From contig NZ_JAGTAR010000008.1 of assembly GCF_018156225.1 (NCBI RefSeq), positions 62,001 to 126,000 of the forward strand: a stretch of DNA of 64,000 bases. The letters are read 5' to 3'. Positions 8,644 through 16,973 of this stretch are shown here, piece after piece (positions within the stretch are counted from its first letter, which is position 1; every line of letters begins with the position of its first letter). Source of the DNA: Carboxylicivirga sediminis (GTDB lineage Bacteria > Bacteroidota > Bacteroidia > Bacteroidales > Marinilabiliaceae). Under the pieces are notes generated by a model, which saw nothing but the letters and a program-made list of their open reading frames with translations, searched no databases and was not told where the DNA came from. A program made the translations under genes and the position numbers.

Positions 8644-9150
8644 TTATAGTTTTTGTTTTTGCTTCGTTGGGTTAATGTTATTAATAATTGATACCCATTT
8701 ATTGCCTGTTTGCAATTCATCCTCAAGTTGGAGCGCGTTTTCGGCCGCATAAAGAGGACAAGTGTAATTGGTATCACCTGCTCCGGTCGAGAAGCATAGC
8801 TCCAGCCTGTCGGTCACTGTTTCGCTTGTTTTGTCGAACTTAACAGTGTGACTGCTGCTTTGTAGCCAGCATTTTTTTACCTCATTCAAAGGTATGAAGT
8901 AGGTGATAAATGTATTGTTTTTAGCTGCTTTTTTTACAAATAACACATGCTTTTTCGATAAGGCCAGGCCAATGGCAAATTGAGGCTGGATATCGTGTTC
9001 TGATAGTTCACTCCCTGTTTGGGTGGCTAGTTGTTTTAATGTTGAAAGCAGAGCTTTGGTTTCTTTTTTATTGGATACGCTTAATATTACAACAGGTATA
9101 ACAAAAGCACTAAGCATAACAATGCCAATGATGGTTGTTGATAAATCCAT
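8644..9150 (-). CDS. Uncharacterised membrane-anchored protein
   Basis: 168 residues from the ATG at 9150 (MDLSTTIIGI). A longer reading from 9318 exists, but its extra 56 residues are basic and unlike protein, and it would overlap the next gene. One transmembrane helix (about 4-25) is followed by a cytoplasmic or periplasmic domain of about 140 residues. A segment HVLFVKKAAKNNTFITYFIPL, read across positions about 80-100, resembles PH-like or YcxB-like membrane protein domains only vaguely. I do not recognise a family. Downstream of the 125-residue ORF on the same strand. Confidence 0.55.
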   Translation of the reverse strand: MDLSTTIIGIVMLSAFVIPVVILSVSNKKETKALLSTLKQLATQTGSELSEHDIQPQFAIGLALSKKHVLFVKKAAKNNTFITYFIPLNEVKKCWLQSSSHTVKFDKTSETVTDRLELCFSTGAGDTNYTCPLYAAENALQLEDELQTGNKWVSIINNINPTKQKQKL

Positions 9151-9275
9151 TTCGTTTAGTTTTATACGAATTAGTAATGTCAGGGATTGAGCCCGTTTTA
9201 CGGCTATTTTGCTGTTTATTTCTCCATTACGGTAATGGTTGGAGTGTATCGAAATGCTCCGAAGACGGAAACGAA

Positions 9276-9653
9276 TTACCAGAAGTAGTGAAACGGATAG
9301 AGTAGGATAGACGTACACACCTTAATACCAATTGCAAAATGCCTGTGTAAAAGATATACGTACTGCTTCGTTACGTTAAGGTTATTATTGGAGAGTGCAG
9401 CGCTTAAGCGCTTATTGGTTTCTTTTGCCGATGAGGAGTGACATCCGCGAACAGAAAAGGCATGACTGTATTCTGTTTTTGGTGTAATGCCATGCTGATT
9501 TAGTTTTAACTGTTCAAAAACAATGCGGTTTTCATCGGGCTGCGAATGACTGGAAGCCTGTATATTGCCAATGCTCACAAAACAAAATACCCAGCTAAAG
9601 ACCATTAATATAGCCGTGTTTACTAGGTTTTTATGTGAGAAGATCCACTTCAT
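9276..9653 (-). CDS. Small secreted hypothetical protein
   Basis: 125 residues with an N-terminal signal-like helix (NTAILMVFSWVFCFVSIG) and cleavage likely after the Ala of IQAS. The remainder is Ser/His-rich with two or three Cys and a hydrophobic C terminus (TSILLYPFHYFW). No family recognised. It precedes the 168-residue membrane protein gene on the same strand with a 125-base gap. Could be a real small envelope protein or an ORF in decaying sequence next to the graveyard. Confidence 0.4.
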   Translation of the reverse strand: MKWIFSHKNLVNTAILMVFSWVFCFVSIGNIQASSHSQPDENRIVFEQLKLNQHGITPKTEYSHAFSVRGCHSSSAKETNKRLSAALSNNNLNVTKQYVYLLHRHFAIGIKVCTSILLYPFHYFW

Positions 9654-9843
9654 ATCATGCTTTTATTTGTAAGCGCAACGTAGTTTCTTTTTATATTCGT
9701 TAGCCTCCCTGGCTACTTTTTTTGTGCGGTTTTTCTTTTGGTTTTACGGTGCATAGCACGTCATCCCTAACGATTTTTCTAAGATTTAAGATATAAGACG
9801 CAAGATTACCCCGCTATCGCACATGTCCTCACGTGTGATGTGC

Positions 9844-9885
9844 TTTTAAGGATTGCAGCTTAAATACAAGATGCAATCCTTAAAA
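9844..9885. repeat. Perfect 14-bp inverted repeat in intergenic region
   Basis: TTTTAAGGATTGCA (9844-9857) pairs with TGCAATCCTTAAAA (9872-9885) across a 14-base loop. It lies in the 346-base gap 9654-9999, which otherwise holds only low-complexity text (tracts such as TTCAACTCTTCAACTTTTAAC) and the terminator at 9944-9973. It could be a transcript hairpin or an imperfect mobile-element footprint. Confidence 0.5.
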
Positions 9886-9943
9886 TATCCACTCGAAACC
9901 CTAAACTTTCAACTCTTCAACTTTTAACTCTAAACCCTTGGAT

Positions 9944-9973
9944 AAAAAAAGCTGCCAACCTCACGTTGGCAGC
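9944..9973 (-). terminator. Terminator of the phosphosugar mutase gene
   Basis: GCTGCCAAC (9951-9959) pairs with GTTGGCAGC (9965-9973); on the minus strand it is followed by a T7 run (AAAAAAA at 9944-9950 on the plus strand). Confidence 0.85.
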
Positions 9974-9999
9974 CTTTCTGGTATATTGATGGTATTGTA

Positions 10000-11748
10000 T
10001 TAAATGCCTAAATCCTTTGCGATATTATCGATGATAGCATCGGCCTTTTCATTTGCAGCATAAAATTCATCTTTGCTATTCATTGGCACTCTTACTTCAA
10101 AGTAGAATTTTATTTTTGGTTCGGTACCCGATGGGCGAACAGACACCTTATAGCCGTTCTCAGTAAAGAATTGTAGCACATTTGATGTGGCAGGCAGATC
10201 AATGGCCTCATGTTTGTTTTCATTGATGTGGAAAGCGTCCAGCTTAGAGTAGTCCTTAATCAGGCTTACTTTATCTCCGGCCAGTGTTTGTGGTGGGGTG
10301 CTGCGGAAGTCAGCCATCAGTTGTTTAATTTCATCAGCACCTGATTTTCCTTCGCGCACAATGTATATCATCTTTTCTTTCGAAAAGCCATACTCCATGT
10401 AGATATCCTGTAATACATCGTATAGTGATTTGCCGTTATCCTTTGCCCAGGCAGCTATTTCAGCAGTGATGGTAATGGCTGCTACAGCATCCTTATCACG
10501 TACATAATCGCCAGGTAAAAATCCATAAGATTCTTCACCTCCGCAGATGTATTTTTTCTCGCCTTCCAGCTCACGAATCACTTTGGCAATCCATTTAAAG
10601 CCAGTGTATACATCAAAAAAATCAACATCGTTTTTAACGGCAATATCTTTGATTAGTTCAGATGTAACAATGGTTTTAACTATGTACTCCTTACCGGTTA
10701 ACATGCCGTTTTCTTTCCATTTTTTCAGGATATACCAGGTAAGCAGCGTGGCTGTTTGGTTACCATTTACCAATACAAATTCACCCTTCTCATTTCTTAC
10801 TGCAATACCTAAACGATCTGAATCAGGGTCTGAGGCCATTACAATATCAGCGTCGGTTTCAATGGCTTTGTTAAGAGCCATTTCAAGGGCCGCAGGCTCT
10901 TCGGGGTTAGGTGAAATAACTGTTGGAAATTCGCCACTTACCACATCCTGCTCAGGTACATTTATCACATTCTCAAAGCCACACTTGCGCAATGCTGCAG
11001 GTATCATCTTTACACCTGTTCCGTGTATTGGTGAGTATACAATTTTAAGGTCTTTGTTGCGATTAATTAGTTCCTGATCCAGCACCAGCCTTTTAACCTG
11101 GTCCAGGTATTGGTTATCCATTTCTTCGCCCAGTACCTCAATCAAATCTTTGTTACCTTCAAACTTAATGTCATCTACCGAGGCAATTTTGTTTACTTCA
11201 TCAATTACATTGGTGTCGTGTGGAGCTGTTAATTGTGCTCCATCATTCCAGTATGCTTTATAACCGTTATATGCTTTAGGGTTATGTGAAGCTGTGATAA
11301 TTACACCACTCTGGCAGCCTAACTGACGAATTGCGTAGGAAATTTCGGGTGTTGGTCGTAAATCTTCAAATAAATAGGCCTTGATACCATTGGCGCTAAA
11401 AATATCGGCTACCACTTCTGAAAACAGGCGGCTATTGTTACGGCAGTCGTAACCGATAACTACGCTAATTTGCTCAAGATCACTAAAATTCTTTAGCAGA
11501 TAGTTGGCCAATCCTTGAGTGGCGGCACCTACTGTATAGATGTTCATGCGGTTAGAACCGGCGCCCATGATACCGCGCAGACCGCCCGTACCGAATTCAA
11601 GGTCTTTATAAAATGAATCGATTAATTCTGTTTTATCTTCTTTCTCCATCATGGCTGTGATGGCTGCTTTGGTGTCTGCATCGTAATTACCGCTAAGCCA
11701 GCTTTGGGCTTTCTCAACTACGGTATTTAAAACATCCTGATTTTGCAT
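10000..11748 (-). CDS. Phosphosugar mutase (phosphoglucomutase/phosphomannomutase)
   Basis: 582 residues of the alpha-D-phosphohexomutase superfamily, interconverting 1- and 6-phosphates of glucose or mannose. The catalytic phosphoserine is S144 in ITASHNPKAYNG; the Mg site is D297, D299 and D301 in SDPDSDRLG; the sugar-binding loop GGEESYGF and the C-terminal phosphate-binding RPSGTEPKIK are present. Length matches the long phosphoglucomutase-type family found in Bacteroidota and Firmicutes. It sits upstream of nucleotide-sugar genes in orientation but is the last gene of the block, 33 bases after rfbD, and would supply glucose-1-phosphate for them. Exact hexose preference is not visible. 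Confidence 0.93.
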   Translation of the reverse strand: MQNQDVLNTVVEKAQSWLSGNYDADTKAAITAMMEKEDKTELIDSFYKDLEFGTGGLRGIMGAGSNRMNIYTVGAATQGLANYLLKNFSDLEQISVVIGYDCRNNSRLFSEVVADIFSANGIKAYLFEDLRPTPEISYAIRQLGCQSGVIITASHNPKAYNGYKAYWNDGAQLTAPHDTNVIDEVNKIASVDDIKFEGNKDLIEVLGEEMDNQYLDQVKRLVLDQELINRNKDLKIVYSPIHGTGVKMIPAALRKCGFENVINVPEQDVVSGEFPTVISPNPEEPAALEMALNKAIETDADIVMASDPDSDRLGIAVRNEKGEFVLVNGNQTATLLTWYILKKWKENGMLTGKEYIVKTIVTSELIKDIAVKNDVDFFDVYTGFKWIAKVIRELEGEKKYICGGEESYGFLPGDYVRDKDAVAAITITAEIAAWAKDNGKSLYDVLQDIYMEYGFSKEKMIYIVREGKSGADEIKQLMADFRSTPPQTLAGDKVSLIKDYSKLDAFHINENKHEAIDLPATSNVLQFFTENGYKVSVRPSGTEPKIKFYFEVRVPMNSKDEFYAANEKADAIIDNIAKDLGI

Positions 11749-11781
11749 TTTTTATAAATTGTGGTGTGTTAGATAATCACT

Positions 11782-12654
11782 TTATGCGTTAAGTTGGTTC
11801 AAACATTTATTAAGACTGTCCTTCCAGTAGGGGATATTCAACTGGTAGATATCTTTTATTTTGGTTTTATTCAATACACTATAGTGTGGCCTTGGTGCCG
11901 GTGTTGGATAGTCTTTCGATTCTATCGGACTGATTTCGCAAGTTATACCCAATTGTTGGTGAATGGCAAGTGTAAAATCATACCAACTGGCAACACCTTC
12001 GTTGCTATAGTGGTAAATGCCAGGCTGAAAAGCGATGCTTTCTTCAAGATCGCAGCGGATAATGTGCAATATGGTATCGGCCAAATCACCGGCATAGGTA
12101 GGCGTACCAATCTGATCGAATATAACATTCAACTCATCACGTTCTTGCCCCAAGCGTATCATCGTTTTAACAAAATTGTTGCCATAGGTTGAATAAAGCC
12201 ACGATGTTCTTAAAACAATTGAATCAGGATTGTATTGAATCAGGTTTTGTTCGCCATCAAGCTTGGTTTTGCCATATACAGAAGCCGGACAGGTATCGTC
12301 ATCTTCGGTATATGGTTTATAATTGGTGCCGTTAAATACATAATCGGTTGATACGTGAAGCACCTTTGCTTTAATACTAGCACTTGCTTGCCCAATAATT
12401 TTAAGTGCATCGGCATTAATGGCCTGGGCTAGTTCTGTTTCAGATTCAGCCTTGTCAACAGCCGTGTATGCAGTGCAGTTAATAATGTATTTGTATGGTT
12501 GTTTTCGAATCGTATCTGTCAGCTTTGTACTATCAGTCACATCAAGCGTTTCGAGTGATGTAAACGTGAACTGGCTGTCTTTAACAGATGCACATCTGTT
12601 TTGTATTTCTTGCCCCAATTGGCCTTCGGAACCAATGACCAGAATTTGTATCAT
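11782..12654 (-). CDS. rfbD: dTDP-4-dehydrorhamnose reductase
   Basis: 290-residue extended SDR of the RmlD family, which reduces dTDP-4-keto-L-rhamnose to dTDP-L-rhamnose, the last step of the pathway. The Rossmann motif GSEGQLGQE (8-16), VSTDYVF (101-107) and catalytic Tyr127 and Lys131 (YGKTK) are clear. It follows rfbC by 5 bases and is probably co-transcribed with it. Confidence 0.95.
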   Translation of the reverse strand: MIQILVIGSEGQLGQEIQNRCASVKDSQFTFTSLETLDVTDSTKLTDTIRKQPYKYIINCTAYTAVDKAESETELAQAINADALKIIGQASASIKAKVLHVSTDYVFNGTNYKPYTEDDDTCPASVYGKTKLDGEQNLIQYNPDSIVLRTSWLYSTYGNNFVKTMIRLGQERDELNVIFDQIGTPTYAGDLADTILHIIRCDLEESIAFQPGIYHYSNEGVASWYDFTLAIHQQLGITCEISPIESKDYPTPAPRPHYSVLNKTKIKDIYQLNIPYWKDSLNKCLNQLNA

Positions 12655-12659
12655 AAGGT

Positions 12660-13220
12660 TTAAATGCTGTAAACAAAGTTGTGTTCTGCTTCTTTAAAAG
12701 AAGGTAAAATGCTGTCTTTAGAGGAAATAATGGCTTTCTCAGCGGGTATTTTCCAATCTATCTTCAGGTTGGCATCATTGTAAGCGATGCCTCGTTCTGC
12801 TTCCTGGCTAAAGTAGTTATCACATTTATAAACAACCACTGCGCTTTCGCTTAAAACAGAAAAGCCATGTGCGAAGCCCTGAGGAATAAAGAACTGAAGT
12901 TTATTTTCATCTGATAATTCAATAGCGAAGTGCTGACCAAATGTTGGTGAATTTTTTCGCAAATCAACAGCCACATCCAGTATAGTGCCTTCTATTACAG
13001 AAACTAGTTTTGATTGGGAATAGGGAGCTAATTGGTAATGCAGACCTCTTATAACTCCGTAACTCGATTTTGAGATGTTGTCTTGTATGAATTGAGCATT
13101 AATACCGGCTTCTTTATACCTTTTTTCGGAAAAGGATTCTAAGAAATAGCCACGCGGATCACTGTATACTTCAGGCTTGATTATAATAAGGTTGGGGATT
13201 TCCGTATTAATAATTTCCAT
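12660..13220 (-). CDS. rfbC: dTDP-4-dehydrorhamnose 3,5-epimerase
   Basis: 186-residue cupin of the RmlC family that converts dTDP-4-keto-6-deoxyglucose to dTDP-4-keto-rhamnose. Key features are DPRGYFLE near 21, catalytic His61 in RGLHYQ, and PQGFAHGF at 113-120. Length is normal. It begins a short transcription unit with rfbD, preceded by a 111-base gap with a good -7 box. Confidence 0.95.
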   Translation of the reverse strand: MEIINTEIPNLIIIKPEVYSDPRGYFLESFSEKRYKEAGINAQFIQDNISKSSYGVIRGLHYQLAPYSQSKLVSVIEGTILDVAVDLRKNSPTFGQHFAIELSDENKLQFFIPQGFAHGFSVLSESAVVVYKCDNYFSQEAERGIAYNDANLKIDWKIPAEKAIISSKDSILPSFKEAEHNFVYSI

Positions 13221-13237
13221 ATAGAATAATTTGGATA

Positions 13238-13245
13238 CAAATATA
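13238..13245 (-). promoter_or_regulatory. -7 box before rfbC
   Basis: Minus-strand reading TATATTTG is a perfect TAnnTTTG located 18 bases before the rfbC start, so the leader would be very short. No paired -33 TTG at the usual distance. Confidence 0.4.
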
Positions 13246-13331
13246 GGAAGATAATAAGTGTATCTAATGTAGTTTTAACAAATTAAAAGTAAAATGGTGT
13301 TAAAAATGATTGTTCATCAAATTTACTCTGC

Positions 13332-14204
13332 TTATTTGGCAATTTTAATAAGGTATTGTCCGTATTCATTCTTTTTCAGTGGTTCGGCCAGCTTAAGTAG
13401 TTGCTCTTTATCGATGAATCCTTTTGTATACGCTATCTCTTCGATACATGCTACCATCAGCCCCTGCCTGTTTTCGATGGTGGAAATAAAATTGGACGCT
13501 TGCAACAGGCTATCATGAGTTCCGGTATCAAGCCAGGCGGCTCCTCGTCCCAGCATCTTCAGCTTCAGGCGCTGTTCATTCAAATAAAGACTGTTTAGGT
13601 CGGTAATTTCCAACTCACCTCGTTTTGATGGTTTAAGTGACTTGGCTTTTGCTACCACATCGCTCGAATAGAAATACAGGCCAGTTACTGCATAGTTGCT
13701 TTTGGGTTCCGCAGGTTTTTCTTCCAGCGAAATAACATTACCCTGTTGATCAAACTCAGCTACACCATATCGTTCCGGGTCATTCACATAATAGCCGAAA
13801 ATAACTGCTCCATCCTCTGTTTTTGATGCATCAGCCAGCGTGCTGCTAAAATCAAAAGAATAGAAAATGTTATCTCCCAAAACCAATGCAACATTATCAT
13901 CGCCTATAAATTCCTCACCAATGATAAAGGCTTGAGCCAAGCCGTCTGGTGATGGTTGCTCTGCATAGGATATGTCCAGTCCAAGTGACGATCCATCTTC
14001 AAAAAGCTGCTGGTACAAAGGCAAATCCTGCGGCGTACTGATGATTAATATTTCACGTATACCTGCCAGCATCAATACCGACAAGGGATAATAAATCATT
14101 GGTTTGTTGTAGACCGGTATGATTTGTTTTGAAATACTTTTAGTAATGGGGTAGAGGCGCGTGCCTGAACCGCCTGCCAGTATAATGCCTTTCCGTTTTT
14201 TCAT
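13332..14204 (-). CDS. rfbA: Glucose-1-phosphate thymidylyltransferase
   Basis: 290-residue nucleotidyltransferase of the RmlA type that makes dTDP-glucose from glucose-1-phosphate and dTTP. The N-terminal [16 protein letters not shown] loop, [15 protein letters not shown], the metal Asp in LGDNIFY and [10 protein letters not shown] are typical. Length is normal for the short RmlA form. It is 31 bases downstream of the UDP-glucuronate decarboxylase gene on the same strand. Confidence 0.96.
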   Translation of the reverse strand: MKKRKGIILAGGSGTRLYPITKSISKQIIPVYNKPMIYYPLSVLMLAGIREILIISTPQDLPLYQQLFEDGSSLGLDISYAEQPSPDGLAQAFIIGEEFIGDDNVALVLGDNIFYSFDFSSTLADASKTEDGAVIFGYYVNDPERYGVAEFDQQGNVISLEEKPAEPKSNYAVTGLYFYSSDVVAKAKSLKPSKRGELEITDLNSLYLNEQRLKLKMLGRGAAWLDTGTHDSLLQASNFISTIENRQGLMVACIEEIAYTKGFIDKEQLLKLAEPLKKNEYGQYLIKIAK

Positions 14205-14235
14205 GGTAGTATTTGTTAAGTGGGTTATGCTTGAT

Positions 14236-15186
14236 TTAAGTGTTATTGCTCTTTAATAGATTGTCAAAGTACTCAATGGTTTTTGTTAGTCCTTCCTTTA
14301 ACTGTATGTTGGGTTCCCAGTTATTCAGCTTCTCTTTAGCCAGACTAATGTCTGGTTGTCTTTGTAATGGGTCATCGGCCGGAAGTGGCAAGTACACTAT
14401 TTTCGATTGCGAATTGGTCAATTCAATCACGGCATTGGCCAATTCCAGCATGGTAAATTCATTTGGATTACCAATGTTTACCGGGCCAATAAAATCTTCG
14501 GTATTCATCATCCGAATCATGCCTTCAACCAAGTCATCTACATACTGAAAGCTGCGGGTTTGCTTGCCATCCCCAAATATTGTAATGTCTTCACCTTTAA
14601 GTGCCTGTACAATAAAGTTGGAAACCACTCGGCCGTCATTGGGATTCATACGCGGGCCATAGGTGTTAAAGATGCGGATGATGCGTATATCTACGTTGTT
14701 TTGTTCATGGTAGTTAACAAAAAGGCTTTCGGCGCAGCGCTTGCCTTCGTCGTAACACGAGCGGATACCTATTGGATTAACATTGCCCCAATAATCCTCT
14801 TTTTGCGGATGCACCAATGGATCACCATACACCTCACTTGTTGAGGCTTGCAACACCCTTGCTTTGATGCGCTTCGCCAGTCCGAGCATATTAATGGCGC
14901 CCATTACCGATGTTTTTATGGTTTTGATGGAGTTGTACTGGTAATGAACAGGGGATGCCGGACAAGCCAGGTTGTATATTTGATCTACTTCCACAAAATA
15001 GGGGTGAGTTACATCATGGCGTATTAGTTCAAAGTATGGATTGTTCATTAAATGAACAACATTGCTTTTGGCTCCTGTAAAATAGTTATCCATGCAAATA
15101 ACTTCGTTGCCTTCATTTAACAGCCGCTCACATAAGTGTGAGCCAATAAAACCTGCACCACCGGTTACTAAAATTCTGTTCTTCAT
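14236..15186 (-). CDS. UDP-glucuronate decarboxylase (UDP-xylose synthase)
   Basis: 316-residue extended SDR. The motifs GGAGFIGSH (9-17), [19 protein letters not shown] and [14 protein letters not shown] with catalytic Tyr145/Lys149 are those of UDP-glucuronate decarboxylase rather than of dTDP-glucose dehydratase. It makes UDP-xylose from UDP-glucuronate, the product of the dehydrogenase encoded about 100 bases upstream. It occupies the position where rfbB would often be in such clusters. Confidence 0.93.
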   Translation of the reverse strand: MKNRILVTGGAGFIGSHLCERLLNEGNEVICMDNYFTGAKSNVVHLMNNPYFELIRHDVTHPYFVEVDQIYNLACPASPVHYQYNSIKTIKTSVMGAINMLGLAKRIKARVLQASTSEVYGDPLVHPQKEDYWGNVNPIGIRSCYDEGKRCAESLFVNYHEQNNVDIRIIRIFNTYGPRMNPNDGRVVSNFIVQALKGEDITIFGDGKQTRSFQYVDDLVEGMIRMMNTEDFIGPVNIGNPNEFTMLELANAVIELTNSQSKIVYLPLPADDPLQRQPDISLAKEKLNNWEPNIQLKEGLTKTIEYFDNLLKSNNT

Positions 15187-15288
15187 TGCTCGTGTCTTTG
15201 TACGCTATGCGTGTCTTACTTCTGATAAACTACAAAAGCCTGAAAGAATGCGCTTAACTTCCAGGCTTTGAATTGTTTGTTCAGTATT

Positions 15289-16614
15289 TTATTCTTTAAT
15301 TGAAGGGCGTCCAATACTATAGTATGTGTAGCCAAATTCTTTCATTTCTTCTGGTTCGTATATGTTACGTCCATCAAAAACAACCTTGTTATTCATTAGC
15401 TTGTCCATTACCTTGTAGTTAGGCACTCTGAATTCAGGCCATTCGGTAATAAGAATGAGGGCATCAGCTTCTATGAGCACATCGTATTGGTCTTTACCAT
15501 ATTCAATGCTATCACCAAGCTCATGTTTAGCTTCTTCCATAGCCACCGGATCGTAAGCCTTTACTTTAGCACCCAGTTCAGTTAAAGCATTTGCAATCAC
15601 TACTGACGGAGCTTCGCGCATATCATCCGTGTGCGGTTTAAATGAAAGCCCCCACATGGCAAATGTTTTTCCTTTGATGTCAGGGAAATGCTGTTTGATT
15701 TTTTTGATGAGTACTTTTTTCTGGTCATCGTTTACATTCTCAACAGCTTCTAAAATGCGAAGATTATAGTTGTTAAGCTGAGCCGTTTTAATGATGGCTT
15801 TTACGTCTTTTGGGAAGCATGAGCCTCCATATCCAGCCCCGGCATAAATAAATTTATTGCCAATACGGGTGTCTGAACCAATACCACGACGCACATTAGT
15901 TACATCTGCACCAACTATTTCACACAGATTAGCTATGTCATTCATGAAGCTGATCTTGGTGGCGAGCATGGCATTGGCTGCGTACTTCGTCATTTCAGCT
16001 GAAGGAATATCCATAAATAATATAGGATGACCATTTAATACAAACGGTTTGTATAGTCGATTCATCAGTTTCTCGGCTTTTTCCGATTCGGTGCCGATAA
16101 CAATACGGTCTGGTTTAAGGAAGTCTTCAATGGCATTGCCCTCTTTTAAAAATTCAGGATTGGATGCCACGTCAAATTCCAGTTCAGCGCCTCTTTTTTC
16201 CAACTCATCCTGTATAGCCGCTTTCACTTTTTTTGCAGTACCAATGGGCACGGTACTTTTGGTAACCACCACCACATAGTGGTTCATATGTCTTCCAATT
16301 TGTCGGGCTACTTCCAATACATGGCTCAGATCGGCACTGCCATCTTCTCCCGGAGGCGTACCAACGGCAATAAAAATGGCCTCGGCATGCTCCATGCTTT
16401 CTTTAAGGCTGGTTGTGAAATGTAATCTTTCTTTTTCAACGTTTTTCAGAACCATCTGGTCCAGGCCTGGTTCGTAAATTGGAATAATACCATTTTCCAG
16501 ATTCTTGATTTTTTTCTCATCAATATCAACGCAGGTAACGTTAATGCCGGTATCGGCAAAGCATGTGCCGGTTACTAATCCAACATAACCAGTTCCAACT
16601 ATTGAAATTTTCAT
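15289..16614 (-). CDS. ugd: UDP-glucose 6-dehydrogenase
   Basis: 441-residue NAD-dependent dehydrogenase that oxidises UDP-glucose to UDP-glucuronate. N-terminal Rossmann motif GTGYVGLVTG (7-16), the central helical dimer region, catalytic Cys266 in GGSCFPKD and the C-terminal UDP-binding domain (GLSFKPHTDDMREAPS) are all present at normal length. It heads the nucleotide-sugar block and its product feeds the next enzyme, giving UDP-xylose. Confidence 0.96.
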   Translation of the reverse strand: MKISIVGTGYVGLVTGTCFADTGINVTCVDIDEKKIKNLENGIIPIYEPGLDQMVLKNVEKERLHFTTSLKESMEHAEAIFIAVGTPPGEDGSADLSHVLEVARQIGRHMNHYVVVVTKSTVPIGTAKKVKAAIQDELEKRGAELEFDVASNPEFLKEGNAIEDFLKPDRIVIGTESEKAEKLMNRLYKPFVLNGHPILFMDIPSAEMTKYAANAMLATKISFMNDIANLCEIVGADVTNVRRGIGSDTRIGNKFIYAGAGYGGSCFPKDVKAIIKTAQLNNYNLRILEAVENVNDDQKKVLIKKIKQHFPDIKGKTFAMWGLSFKPHTDDMREAPSVVIANALTELGAKVKAYDPVAMEEAKHELGDSIEYGKDQYDVLIEADALILITEWPEFRVPNYKVMDKLMNNKVVFDGRNIYEPEEMKEFGYTYYSIGRPSIKE

Positions 16615-16704
16615 AGGCGATTGTCTAATTTTTATTTAGGGCTCATCAATATATTTCTTGCATATTTTGATGAAAGTACGATTTAATTCAGTTATTACAA
16701 AAGT

Positions 16705-16712
16705 CAAAAGTA
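16705..16712 (-). promoter_or_regulatory. -7 box before ugd
   Basis: Minus-strand TACTTTTG, a perfect TAnnTTTG, about 90 bases before the ugd start in the 359-base gap 16615-16973. That gap also holds the rpsA promoter and nothing else recognisable. Confidence 0.45.
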
Positions 16713-16910
16713 TAATTTTTATTGATGTTTACATTGATGTATTTTAACCAAGGGGCATGATTTTTATTAGTAACTTCAGATACTGCCGGAATACTCTTGT
16801 GGCACTGACTGATTCGTACAAGATGGCTTGACGGATGGCTGTATCTGTCTTATTTTTACAATTCGTATTTTTATTTGACTCAGAAGCTTTTATACAATGA
16901 AAAAAGTTTC

Positions 16911-16918
16911 TACTTTTG
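16911..16918 (+). promoter_or_regulatory. -7 box before rpsA
   Basis: TACTTTTG, a perfect TAnnTTTG, 55 bases upstream of the rpsA start. No clear -33 TTG at 19-21 bases; strong housekeeping expression is expected. Confidence 0.5.
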
Positions 16919-16973
16919 CACGGATTTTTTCAATATAATGTCTAACTACTAGATTTTTAACATTTAAACAAAA

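Noticed and set aside
8644-9318. 224-residue version of the membrane protein
   Set aside because: The extra 56 N-terminal residues are basic, would place the membrane helix internally and overlap the next gene; the ATG at 9150 is better.
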